A stretch of DNA of 9,017 nt, taken from NCBI GenBank assembly GCA_003136255.1, contig PLDT01000488.1:1-9017 (forward strand), written 5' to 3'. This stretch comes from Palsa-504 sp003136255 (GTDB lineage Bacteria; Actinomycetota; Actinomycetes; Streptosporangiales; Streptosporangiaceae). The translations under genes and the position numbers were made by a program. Below are positions 1 to 6,787 of this stretch, one piece after another. Every line of letters begins with the position of its first letter. Position 1 is the first letter of the stretch. Below the pieces are notes generated by a model. That model saw only the letters and a list, made by a program, of their open reading frames with translations. It was not told where the DNA came from and did no database searches.

Positions 1-1379
1 TGCCAGCCGGCCAGCAGCGCCAGCAGGACCAGGGCCAGGTCCGCACCGGCCCGGGTGACGCCGGAAACGGCCGCCTGCCGCCCGCGCCGGGCCCGGGCCG
101 CGCCCGGGGTGAGGGCGGTCAGCGCGGGGAGCAGGATGATCACCACGCCCGCCACGGCGACCGCGGCCGCCGCCGGCCACGCGTCGCGGAGCGCCGCGGG
201 TACCGCCGTCCCGTCGCCGGTCAGGGTCACGGCGAGCAGCACGCCGGCCACGCCGCCCGCCACCGAGGCGACCAGGCCCAGCGGTATCGCCTCGGCCGCG
301 GCCAGCCTGAGCTGCTGCCAGCGGGAGGCCCCGCGCGCGGCCAGCATCGCCGACTCGTTCTCCCGCTCGCCGGCCAGCAGCCGGGCCACGGCGAGCAGGG
401 CCGCACCCACCAGCAGGATCAGCAGCACCGCGCAGATGGCCAGCAGCGAGCGGGCCAGATCCAGGTCGCTCGCGGTCCCGTCGAGCACCGCGGGCAGGCT
501 GGTGGCGAGCCTGAGATCGGGCAGCCCCTGGGCGCTGGCCAGCGCCTGCTGCAGGGCAGCCACCTGGCCGGCCACGGCGCGGAGCCGGCCCGCCGGAACG
601 CGGCCGGCCTGCGGCAGGGCCAGCCATGAGCCCGCGCTGACGGTCAGCGGCCCGGCGAACGCCGCGGACTGCGCCGTCAGCGTCCCGGCGAACGCCGCGG
701 GCTGCACGGTCAGCGGACCGTAGGTGGTGAAGCCGCCGAGCGTGCTGGAGCCGGACGGCGCGATGTCGTCCAGCGCCCAGTACTGCGAGGTCAGCTGCCG
801 GGGCCGGTACAGGCCGGTCACCATGAACCGGACGTCTTGCCCGGAGATCTGGTCCTTCAGCCGCAGCACGTCGCCAACGGTCACGTGCAGCAGCAGGGCG
901 GCGGTGGCCGGCAGCGCCGCGGGGGTCAATTCACCCGCGGCCGGCGCCCCGGGCCAGCGGCCGGAGGTCAGCACCGCCTGCGCGGGCAGGCCGCCGAGCG
1001 CGGCGGCCTCGGCGATCGGGTGGTTGCCCTGGCTGGCGGGGGTGGCGGGCAGCGATCCCGGGACGAACCCGAGCGGATCGGACCAGTCGGCCCGGTAGAA
1101 GCCGAACGCCGTGCCGTCCAGCGCCGACCTGACCTGCGACGGCAGCAGGGAGGTGTACCGGGCGGCCTGGGCGGCGTCGACGGTGCCGGTGATGGCGAGC
1201 GCCGTCCCGCTCGCGGTGGCCAGATCGTGCTGCACCGCCCGCGGCAGCGCCTGGCCGCCGAGGGTGGCCAGCGCGGTGGCCAGCGCCGCCGCCACGGCCA
1301 CCGTTAGCGCCGCCGCGGCAATCACCAGCCGGTGAGCGCCCATCCGCGGCAGCGCCAGCGAACCCCGTGCAAAGCCCAT
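1..1379 (-). CDS. FtsX/MacB-like ABC transporter permease, partial (3' end off the window)
   Basis: The minus frame is open from an ATG at 1379 to the window edge (459 codons visible). An in-frame TAG at 1392-1394 leaves this ATG as the natural start. Residues about 18-40 form an Ala/Leu/Val-rich first membrane helix. A long extracytoplasmic region follows (about 41-305), then hydrophobic segments near 310-333, 364-386, 402-422 and 445-459. The cytoplasmic stretch LAGERENESAMLAARGASRWQ (335-355) matches the RE-x-E-x-A-x-L-x-ARGAS signature of FtsX-type permeases. This family works with a separate ATPase in MacB/LolCDE-like complexes that move lipids, peptides or envelope substrates. No ATPase gene is visible; it may lie past the left edge. 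Substrate is unknown. Residues 221-248 contain an 11-residue tandem repeat in the extracytoplasmic region. The family call is firm from the signature and layout. Confidence 0.85.
   Translation of the reverse strand, partial: MGFARGSLALPRMGAHRLVIAAAALTVAVAAALATALATLGGQALPRAVQHDLATASGTALAITGTVDAAQAARYTSLLPSQVRSALDGTAFGFYRADWSDPLGFVPGSLPATPASQGNHPIAEAAALGGLPAQAVLTSGRWPGAPAAGELTPAALPATAALLLHVTVGDVLRLKDQISGQDVRFMVTGLYRPRQLTSQYWALDDIAPSGSSTLGGFTTYGPLTVQPAAFAGTLTAQSAAFAGPLTVSAGSWLALPQAGRVPAGRLRAVAGQVAALQQALASAQGLPDLRLATSLPAVLDGTASDLDLARSLLAICAVLLILLVGAALLAVARLLAGERENESAMLAARGASRWQQLRLAAAEAIPLGLVASVAGGVAGVLLAVTLTGDGTAVPAALRDAWPAAAAVAVAGVVIILLPALTALTPGAARARRGRQAAVSGVTRAGADLALVLLALLAGW
643..720 (-). 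repeat. 33-bp tandem repeat inside the permease gene (2.4 copies)
   Basis: Copies start at 643, 676 and 709 (the last partial), each opening with gtcagcg and containing cccggcgaacgccgcgg. The period of 33 keeps the frame and encodes GPLTVQPAAFA, GTLTAQSAAFA and GPLTVS (residues 221-248) in the extracytoplasmic domain. The copies differ at a few bases, so this is an older duplication rather than an assembly stutter. Confidence 0.85.
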
Positions 1380-1388
1380 CGCGACCTG

Positions 1389-1394
1389 AGCCTA
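1389..1394 (-). promoter_or_regulatory. candidate -10 element (TAGGCT) of the permease gene
   Basis: Read on the minus strand, TAGGCT fits the actinobacterial TANNNT -10 pattern and ends 9 bases before the ATG at 1379. That would give a leader of only a few bases. A T-rich stretch (TTTTTA, 1412-1417) lies at -35 distance but is a poor TTGACA match. A weak CAGG sits between the hexamer and the ATG. The same hexamer precedes marR and the patatin gene. Confidence 0.4.
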
Positions 1395-1428
1395 CGGCCG
1401 GAAATGCCTGATAAAAAGGTGCGGACGT

Positions 1429-1455
1429 GACCTGGTACCCGTCTGTGACCAGGTC
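1429..1455 (-). terminator. hairpin after the end-joining polymerase gene, probable terminator
   Basis: An 8-bp perfect stem (GACCTGGT / ACCAGGTC) with an 11-base loop begins 12 bases past the polymerase stop codon. On the minus strand a short T run (CCTTTTTAT, about 1411-1419) follows roughly 10 bases after the stem. That is farther than in a classical intrinsic terminator, but acceptable for actinobacteria, whose terminators often lack a tight U tract. It would separate the end-joining genes from the permease gene. Confidence 0.5.
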
Positions 1456-1466
1456 GGGATGCCAGT

Positions 1467-2357
1467 TCAGCGCGGCAGCAGGGGCGCGAACAGGTCGCCG
1501 TGGCGGGCCACCCGGTCCAGGACCGTCTCGGCGGTGAAGAACAGGTCCTCCGGACGCCGGCAGGCCTGCACCTCGTCCCAGCTGACCGGCGTCGAGACCG
1601 TGGGGCTCGGCCGGGCGCGCAGCGAGTAGGGGGCAACGGTGGTCTTGGACCCGTTGTTCTGGCTCCAGTCGATGAGGACCTTGCCGGCGCGCAGCGCCTT
1701 GGTCATGCGCGAGACGACCCGGCGTGGCTGATCGCGTTCAAGACATTCGGCGAACGACCGGGCCTGCTCGCTGGCCTGTTCGGAGGTCACGCCGGAGATC
1801 GTGGCGTACAGCTGCAGGCCCTTGCCGCCGGAGGTCTTGGCCAGCGGCGCGAGGCCGCGGGCCGCCAGCAGCGGCCGCAGGTCCTCCGCCACCCGGCAGC
1901 AGTCGACGATGTTGGCCGGCGCGCCGGGATCCAGGTCGAAGACGAGCAGGTCGGGCCGGCGGAGCTCGGGCATCCGCCACTGCGGCACGTGCAGTTCCAG
2001 GCCGGCCAGGTTGGCCGCCCAGATGAGGGCGGGCAGGTCGTCGACCACGAGGTAGGTCACCGTGGTGCCGCGGCCCCGCGAGCTGTCCGAGGGGATCTTG
2101 GCGGTGCGGATCCAGTCCGGGCGGTGTTCGGTGACGTGCTTCTGGAAGAAGGCCTCGCCGTCGACGCCCTCCGGGTAGCGCTTCAGGGTCAGCGGGCGGC
2201 TGGCGATGTGCGGCAGCAGCGCGGGCGCCACCCGCTGGTAGTAGTCGAGCACCTCGGCCTTGGTGAAACCGGTCTGCGGGTACAGCACCTTGGCCAGGTT
2301 GGTCAGGGTCAGCGTCCGGCCGTCGACGTGGACGGCAATCTTCGTCTCAGGGCTCAC
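1467..2357 (-). CDS. LigD-type primase-polymerase (NHEJ polymerase domain, stand-alone)
   Basis: This 296-residue protein is the polymerase component of bacterial non-homologous end joining. The family belongs to the archaeo-eukaryotic primase fold and fills or extends broken DNA ends, preferring ribonucleotides. Visible landmarks: LTNLAKVLYP (18-27) near the N-terminus, HVPQWR (123-128), the metal-binding DLD (141-143) in VFDLDPG, the nucleotide-binding TSGGKG (175-180), and the third acidic residue in VLIDWSQN (D230) followed by NGSKTTVAPYSLR. Its length equals the polymerase domain of fused LigD, with no ligase or phosphoesterase part. The start is a GTG at 2357, 11 bases inside the upstream ligase gene, so translation is probably coupled. 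In mycobacterial LigD, as I recall it, residue 182 here (Gln in KGLQLY) is His. The family call is firm; the in vivo role is inferred. Confidence 0.93.
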   Translation of the reverse strand: MSPETKIAVHVDGRTLTLTNLAKVLYPQTGFTKAEVLDYYQRVAPALLPHIASRPLTLKRYPEGVDGEAFFQKHVTEHRPDWIRTAKIPSDSSRGRGTTVTYLVVDDLPALIWAANLAGLELHVPQWRMPELRRPDLLVFDLDPGAPANIVDCCRVAEDLRPLLAARGLAPLAKTSGGKGLQLYATISGVTSEQASEQARSFAECLERDQPRRVVSRMTKALRAGKVLIDWSQNNGSKTTVAPYSLRARPSPTVSTPVSWDEVQACRRPEDLFFTAETVLDRVARHGDLFAPLLPR

Positions 2358-3816
2358 GGACCACCTGCGCGGGGTCGATGTCGTCGCGCAGGCCCTTGTA
2401 GACGGGGGCGCGCATCCGGCCGGCCTTGGTCCAGCGGTCGAAGGCGACCCGGATGACCAGGCGGGGTTCGACCCAGACGGCGGGGCGGGCGTACTCGGGC
2501 GGGACCGGGCCGTCGAACGGGGAGTCGGGGCGGCGCAGGGGACGAAGCTTGTCGCCCAGCATGCGCAGCGTCTCGTCGGTGAAGCCGGTGCCGACGTGGC
2601 CCGCGTAGATCAGGCCCGACGCGTCGTTCACCCCGATGAGCAGGGACCCGACCTGGCCGGTGCGGTTGCCCTGGCCCGGCTTGTAGCCGGCCACGACGGC
2701 ATCTTGGGTATGGACGTTCTTGATCTTGCGCCAGTTGTCGGTCCGGACGCCCGGCGTGTAGCGGGAGTCGAGGCGCTTGGCCACCAGGCCTTCCATGCCG
2801 CGCTCGACGGAGACCGAACGGACGGCCTCGAAGTCGCCGCCCGGGAACCAGGGTGGGGTCTGCCAGTTCGGGCCGGTCAGGGCCAGCTCGTCGAGCAGCG
2901 CCCGGCGCTGCGAGTACGCCAGGTCCATGAGCGGCCGGCCGTCCAGCTGCAGCACGTCGAAGATCAGGTAGGTCACCGGAGTCTGCCCGGCCAGCAGCTT
3001 GGCCTGGGACGCCGAGCTGACGTGCATCCGGGGCTGCAGCGCCTCGAACTCGGGCCAGCCGTCGCCCCCGAACACGACGATCTCCCCATCGAGAAGCAAC
3101 TGCTTATGCGGGGTAGCAGCGGACCCGTCGCGGGAGGCGGCGGGCTTGCCGAGGACAGTGGCCGCGCCCAGGCGGGACAGTTCGGGGTAGGTGACCGTGA
3201 TGTCGCGTTCGGTACGGGACATCAGCCGTACCTGACCTCGCTCGATATAGGCCAGGGCGCGGACGCCGTCCCATTTCAGCTCCAGCGCCCAGTTGTCCGG
3301 GTCACGGGGCGGCGGGGCGGTGACGGCGAGCATGGGGCGGATAGCGGCGGGCAGGGCCAGGCGTTCGCGGTGGATCATCCACTGGTTGCCCTTGGTCTGG
3401 AACAGCACGTACCCGCCGGTGACGCGCTGCCCGTGCAGCACCACCTTGACCTCGCTGGGAGCCCACTTGAGCGTCTCGTAGCGACCGCGGTCCCAGATGG
3501 TGACCGCGCCCGCGCCGTACTCGCCGCGGGGGATCTGCCCCTCGAAGCTGCCGTACTCCAGCGGATGGTCCTCGGTGTGCACGGCCAGGTGGTTGGCCGC
3601 CGGGTCGGACGGGACGCCCCTGGGCAGGGCCCAGGACACCAGCACCCCGTCGCGCTCAAGACGGAAGTCCCAGTGCAGGCGGCGGGCGTGATGCTCCTGG
3701 ATCACGAACGTCCCGCCGGGCGCTGGCGCGGGCGGCGGCGAAGCCCCCGGCGCCGGGACCGGCTCGGGCGTCCGCGCCGCATCGCGCTTGTCCCGGTAGG
3801 CCTGCAGCTTGTCCAC
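2347..3816 (-). CDS. ligD: LigD-type 3'-phosphoesterase / ATP-dependent DNA ligase
   Basis: This 489-residue two-domain protein cleans 3' ends and seals double-strand breaks in NHEJ. The phosphoesterase domain (about 36-150) has IQEHHARRLHWDFRL, with H42, H48, D50 and R52, and HTEDHPLEY with H84 and Y88. These are the residues known as catalytic in this family. The ATP-dependent ligase domain (about 160-489) has motif I ELKWDG with nucleotidyl lysine K181, motif III LLDGEIVVF (241-249), IIIa FDVLQLDG (286-293), IV EGLVAKR (342-348) and V WRKIKN (362-367). A C-terminal OB-fold with VGTGF and GRMRAPVYKGLR follows. The N-terminal YRDKRDAARTPEPVP resembles the linker that joins Pol to PE in mycobacterial LigD. 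A stop at 3835-3837 makes GTG 3816 the only sensible start. A Pro/Ala stretch (about 20-34) and an insertion at 222-238 look like loops. Confidence 0.95.
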   Translation of the reverse strand: MDKLQAYRDKRDAARTPEPVPAPGASPPPAPAPGGTFVIQEHHARRLHWDFRLERDGVLVSWALPRGVPSDPAANHLAVHTEDHPLEYGSFEGQIPRGEYGAGAVTIWDRGRYETLKWAPSEVKVVLHGQRVTGGYVLFQTKGNQWMIHRERLALPAAIRPMLAVTAPPPRDPDNWALELKWDGVRALAYIERGQVRLMSRTERDITVTYPELSRLGAATVLGKPAASRDGSAATPHKQLLLDGEIVVFGGDGWPEFEALQPRMHVSSASQAKLLAGQTPVTYLIFDVLQLDGRPLMDLAYSQRRALLDELALTGPNWQTPPWFPGGDFEAVRSVSVERGMEGLVAKRLDSRYTPGVRTDNWRKIKNVHTQDAVVAGYKPGQGNRTGQVGSLLIGVNDASGLIYAGHVGTGFTDETLRMLGDKLRPLRRPDSPFDGPVPPEYARPAVWVEPRLVIRVAFDRWTKAGRMRAPVYKGLRDDIDPAQVVREP

Positions 3817-3838
3817 GTGACCCGGTGTACCCGGTCAC
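3817..3838. promoter_or_regulatory. 22-bp imperfect palindrome directly before the ligase start codon
   Basis: The 22 bases form a dyad with arms GTGACC...GGTCAC and an inner CGG/CCG-like core; ten of eleven pairs match except for one C-C at positions 7/16. It abuts the GTG start of the ligase gene (3816-3814). A related half, GTGACCCGG, recurs at 3840-3848. It could be an operator or an RNA hairpin controlling translation of the end-joining pair. A TTGACC on the minus strand (3871-3876) could be a -35, but I see no good -10 at the right distance. Confidence 0.4.
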
Positions 3839-3887
3839 CGTGACCCGGGAACTGGTACCACGCGTCGTTCGGTCAAAAGGTTGTGAC

Positions 3888-4331
3888 TTAGCCCGCGTAC
3901 TTCTCGACCAGGACGCCGACGTTGGGCAGTGCGGCGATGATGTTCTTGGACGCGCCGCCGCGGACCCCGCCGTAGGCCCGGATGATCACCGGGCGGGCGG
4001 ACATCTTGGCTCGCGCGTCGGTCACGGCCAGCAGCGACTCGGCCACCTCGTCGCCGCGCTTGACCAGGTAGTCGCCGAACCCGGCGGCGCCTGAGGCGGT
4101 GAAGTCGGCCCAGTACGGCTCGAGCGCGGCCACGAAGTCGGGCAGCAGGGTTTCCACCGTGTGCTGCAGGTAGCCCTTGGCGAACGTCTTGGCCGTCTTG
4201 TACGCGAGCTTGACCGCGGCGCCGGAGATCCCGGACTTGCCGGACACCTCCTGGTTGATCAGCGTGAGGCAGTCGACGACGACGTCCGGCCGGACGTCGT
4301 CAGCAAGGAGGATCTGGTCAAGCGTGGCCAT
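3888..4331 (-). CDS. conserved actinobacterial protein of unknown function (DUF6918-like)
   Basis: A 147-residue soluble protein with no signal peptide or membrane helix. It opens with MATLDQILLADDVRPDVVVD, continues with an Ala/Lys-rich helical stretch (SGAAVKLAYKTAKTFAKGYL), then LDALEPYWADF-like and FGDYLVKRGDEVAESLLAVTDARA segments, and ends in NVGVLVEKYAG. I recognise this pattern from uncharacterised actinobacterial proteins (DUF6918 by recollection, not checked). The mostly helical character and the 'DYLV..GDEVAE.LLAVTD' core are what can be seen. The start is ATG 4331, with a weak purine-rich AAAAGAG upstream. It lies 71 bases before the ligase gene on the same strand, so it could be co-transcribed, but the palindrome between them argues for separate control. 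No function is assigned. Confidence 0.8.
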   Translation of the reverse strand: MATLDQILLADDVRPDVVVDCLTLINQEVSGKSGISGAAVKLAYKTAKTFAKGYLQHTVETLLPDFVAALEPYWADFTASGAAGFGDYLVKRGDEVAESLLAVTDARAKMSARPVIIRAYGGVRGGASKNIIAALPNVGVLVEKYAG

Positions 4332-4487
4332 CAGCGTGCTCTTTTCATCGCTCGGGGGTCCGGGTGCCGCTGGGAGCCCACCTGCGGCCGAACTCGCCCG
4401 GTTCCCCCCAGGACCGCACCAAGCTAGCGCACCCGATGCCCGCCGTGGCCGGTATTTCCTGACTGTTACCTTCCGCGCCGCCCGTTA

Positions 4488-4949
4488 TCAGTCCTGGAGC
4501 TTGCGGAGAATCCGGGCCAGCTGAACCCGGTCGGCCTGGCTGAGCCGGTCGAACGTCCGCTCGGCTTCGCTGTCCCGCGCCGCGCGGATCGCGTCGAGGG
4601 TGCTGACGCCGTGCTCGGTCAGTTCGACCAGCGTGGCCCGGCGGTCGCCGAGGTCGGCCCGCCGCCGGACCAGGCCGCGGGACTCCAGCGCGTCGACGAC
4701 CTCGGTGACCGAGCGCGGCGCGATGTGCAGGTGGTCCGACAGTTCCGAGAGTCGCATCATCCCGTGGCGCTTCAGCGCGCGCAGGGCTCGCAGCTGAGCC
4801 GGGGTGATGTCCCAGGGACCCAGCGTTTCCTGGTCGGTCGCACGGAGCTTGCGCGCGACGGACCAGAAGGCCTCCGAGAGCGGCTCGTCGCCCGCCGAGT
4901 CCGGCCCGGCCGCCACGTCGCTGGCCGCCTGGTCCCGATCCTGGGTCAC
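4488..4949 (-). CDS. MarR-family transcriptional regulator
   Basis: A 153-residue winged helix-turn-helix protein. Residues 48-64 (ITPAQLRALRALKRHG) form the usual MarR helix leading into the DNA-binding domain. LSELSDHLHIAPRSVTEVVD (67-86) is the HTH, with recognition helix around 77-90. GLVRRRADLGDRRATLVELT (92-111) is the wing with the conserved D-x-R-x4-LT pattern (D102, R104, T111). The terminal helices serve dimerisation. MarR proteins are dimeric repressors usually released by small phenolic or drug-like ligands. It is divergent from the ABC exporter at 5042, and the shared region holds overlapping palindromes. The likely role is therefore local repression of the exporter and of itself. 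The start is GTG 4949 with no clear Shine-Dalgarno; TAGGCT lies six bases upstream, suggesting a leaderless mRNA. The acidic N-terminal 25 residues are probably disordered. Confidence 0.93.
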   Translation of the reverse strand: MTQDRDQAASDVAAGPDSAGDEPLSEAFWSVARKLRATDQETLGPWDITPAQLRALRALKRHGMMRLSELSDHLHIAPRSVTEVVDALESRGLVRRRADLGDRRATLVELTEHGVSTLDAIRAARDSEAERTFDRLSQADRVQLARILRKLQD

Positions 4950-4955
4950 GGGAAT

Positions 4956-4961
4956 AGCCTA
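4956..4961 (-). promoter_or_regulatory. candidate -10 element (TAGGCT) of marR
   Basis: On the minus strand TAGGCT is followed by exactly six bases (ATTCCC) and the GTG start. This is the spacing expected when transcription begins at the start codon. A weak -35 match (TGAGGC, 4980-4985) with an 18-base spacer falls inside the palindrome cluster, so a bound repressor would block this promoter. Confidence 0.5.
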
Positions 4962-4980
4962 CCAGGGTTTGCTGTTGTAG

Positions 4981-5001
4981 CCTCATATTGAGGTAACCTC
5001 A
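4981..5001. promoter_or_regulatory. overlapping palindromes, probable MarR operator
   Basis: CCTCA at 4981, TGAGG at 4989 and CCTCA at 4997 alternate in orientation. CCTCATATTGAGG (4981-4993) and TGAGGTAACCTCA (4989-5001) are two 13-base palindromes sharing the middle half-site; the second is perfect around its central A. Spacing and length are typical of MarR-family sites. The cluster covers the presumed marR -35 and lies directly upstream of a TACTAT hexamer for the exporter. It is also the most A/T-rich stretch in this part of the window. Confidence 0.75.
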
Positions 5002-5002
5002 G

Positions 5003-5036
5003 TACTATCGAATCCCCTATCCCGGCAGAACGGAGA
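5003..5036 (+). promoter_or_regulatory. candidate -10 (TACTAT) and ribosome binding site of the ABC exporter
   Basis: TACTAT (5003-5008) begins one base after the perfect palindrome and fits a -10 element, with no clear -35. GGAGA (5032-5036) ends five bases before TTG 5042, which supports that unusual start codon. The leader would be about 25-30 bases. Confidence 0.45.
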
Positions 5037-5041
5037 GCCTC

Positions 5042-6737
5042 TTGGCAGCACCACAGACGAATCGAGATATCAGCGGCGGGCGCCGTGAGCACGGCCCGAG
5101 GACCGTCACGGCCGCGGAAAAGACGCAGGCCCGCCAGGTGTCGCTGCGCCGCATCGGGCGGCTGTTCACCCCCTACAGATGGCAGCTGGCCATCGTCACC
5201 GCCATCATCGCCGCCTCCTCCATCGTGGGGCTGGCCTCACCCTTCCTGCTCCGCGCGGTCATCGACGTCGCCCTGCCCCACAAGAACGTGAAGCTGCTGG
5301 CCTGGCTGGTCATCGCCATGGTCGCGGTAGCCGCGGTGACCTCGGCGTTCGGCGTCGTCCAGACCTGGATCAGCACCAAGGTGGGCCAGCACGTCATGCA
5401 CGGGCTGCGCACCAGCGTGTTCGCGCACCTGCAGCGGCAATCGGTCGCCTTCTTCACCCGGACCAGGACCGGCGAGGTCCAGTCCCGCATCACCAATGAC
5501 ATCGGCGGCATGGAGTCCGTCGTGACCTCGACGGCCACCTCCATCGCGTCCAACCTCACCACCGCGGTCGCCACCGCGGTCGCCATGCTCGCGCTGTCCT
5601 GGCGGCTCTCGCTCATCTCGCTGGTGGTCATGCCGCCGGCCGTCTTCCTGACCCGCAAGGTGGCGGGGATGCGCCGGGCGATCACCACCGAGCAGCAGCG
5701 CGAACTGGCCGACCTCAACGTCACCATCGAGGAGGGTTTGTCGATCAACGGCGTCCAGCTGGCCAAGACCATGGGCACCGGCCCGTCTCTGGTCGACCGG
5801 TTCACCGCCTCTTCGGCCCGCCTGATCGACCTGGAGCTTCGCTCTCAGCTGGCCGGGCGCTGGCGGATGGCCTCGCTGAGCATCATCTTCGCCGCGATCC
5901 CCGCGATCATCTACCTCGCCGCCGGGCTGCCGGTCACCGCCGGCACGATCAGCATCGGCACCCTGATCGCCTTCACCACCCTGCAGAACAGCCTGTTCCG
6001 GCCGCTGACCGGACTGCTCAACACCAGCGTCTCGGTGATCAGCTCGCTGGCCCTGTTCGCGCGGATCTTCGAGTACCTCGACCTGCCGGTGGAGGTCGAC
6101 GATCCCGCCCACCCGGTCGACATCGACCCGGCCCAGGTCACCGGGCACGTTCGCTTCGAGGACGTCAGCTTCGCCTACCCCGGCGCCGACCGGCCCGCGG
6201 TGACCGGCGTCGATCTGGACGTCCCGGCCGGAAGCACGCTCGCGCTGGTCGGCGAGACCGGATCGGGCAAGACCACCCTCGCCTCGCTGGTCGCGCGGCT
6301 CTACGACCCCAGCAGCGGCAGCGTCCGCATCGACGGCATCGATATCCGGGACATGCGGCTCGCCGACCTGGCCGACATCGTGGGCGTGGTCAGCCAGGAG
6401 ACCTACCTGCTGCACACCACGGTGCGGGAGAACCTGCGCTACGCCAAGCCCGGTGCCACCGACGCCGAGATCGAGAACGCCGCGCGCGCGGCCCAGATCC
6501 ATGAGCTGATCGCGGGCCTGCCCGACGGCTACGACACCGTGGTGGGCTCCCGCGGGCACCGCTTCTCCGGCGGGGAGAAGCAGCGCATCGCCATCGCGCG
6601 GACCCTGTTGCGCGACCCCCGCGTGCTCGTCCTGGACGAGGCCACCAGCGCGCTGGACACCGAAACCGAGCGGGCCGTCCAGAAGGCGTTCGACACCCTG
6701 GCGCAGGGCCGNNCGCTACGCCGCCCTGGCCGCGTAA
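5042..6737 (+). CDS. ABC exporter, fused membrane and ATPase domains (multidrug type), interrupted by an assembly gap
   Basis: A half-size type IV ABC exporter that would act as a dimer in the plasma membrane. The membrane domain spans about 40-340, with helices near 48-72, 86-108, 163-186, 188-204, 278-298 and 300-318. The ATPase domain starts about 369 (VRFEDVSFAYPG). It has Walker A GETGSGKTT (404-412, K410), Q-loop Q452 in VSQETYLLH, signature FSGGEKQR (508-515; Phe in place of the commoner Leu) and Walker B VLVLDEATSALD (528-539, E533). The reading runs to LAQGR and meets two Ns at 6712-6713. After them CGC TAC ... TAA (6714-6737) encodes RYAALAA-stop, a typical C-terminus, one frame over. 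About 40 codons, including the switch histidine and D-loop surroundings, are presumably missing. A naive read-through to 6871 is an artefact. The start is TTG with a good GGAGA. Likely repressed by the divergent MarR; substrate unknown, drug-like compounds plausible. Confidence 0.92.
6712..6713. other. assembly gap (NN) inside the ABC exporter gene
   Basis: Two undetermined bases join LAQGR to the C-terminal RYAALAA, skipping the part that normally carries the H-loop and the last strands of the ATPase domain. The NN is therefore a collapsed gap, not two ambiguous bases; the true length is probably about 120-150 bp, estimated from family length. Confidence 0.85.
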
Positions 6738-6748
6738 AGATCGCCTGG

Positions 6749-6781
6749 CGCGCGGCTCACGCCTGCCGCGCGGCTCACGCC
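6749..6781. repeat. 15-bp direct repeat, period 18, after the ABC gene
   Basis: CGCGCGGCTCACGCC occurs at 6749-6763 and again at 6767-6781, exact in both copies. It lies in the 84-base spacer between the exporter stop and the patatin start, just before a GC hairpin. No function is evident; it may be slippage in high-GC spacer DNA. Confidence 0.8.
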
Positions 6782-6787
6782 GGCTGC

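Noticed and set aside
55..1335. Several plus-strand frames over the left end (Ala/Arg/Ser-rich)
   Set aside because: All lie opposite the open FtsX-type permease frame, which has membrane segments and the family signature.
1453..1468. GTCGGG..TGCCAGTTC similarity between 1453-1468 and 9001-9017
   Set aside because: Only nine contiguous identical bases plus six more with an offset; too short to argue for an attachment site or recombination, and the right copy is cut by the window edge.
1500..2456. 318-codon plus-strand frame opposite the polymerase gene
   Set aside because: Shadow frame; low-complexity Gly/Arg/Val composition and no start signal.
2260..3843. 527-codon plus-strand frame opposite the ligase gene
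   Set aside because: It is the antisense shadow of a gene with clear catalytic motifs; long antisense frames are normal in very GC-rich DNA, and it shows no recognisable domain.
4345..4986. 213-codon minus-strand frame overlapping marR in another phase
   Set aside because: Arg/Gly/Pro-rich, no domain, and it would cross the marR promoter region; the 4949-4488 frame has the full MarR signature.
5237..6559. 440-codon minus-strand frame opposite the ABC exporter
   Set aside because: Antisense shadow rich in Gly, Arg, Asp and Gln, without domain motifs; the exporter frame carries all the ABC landmarks.
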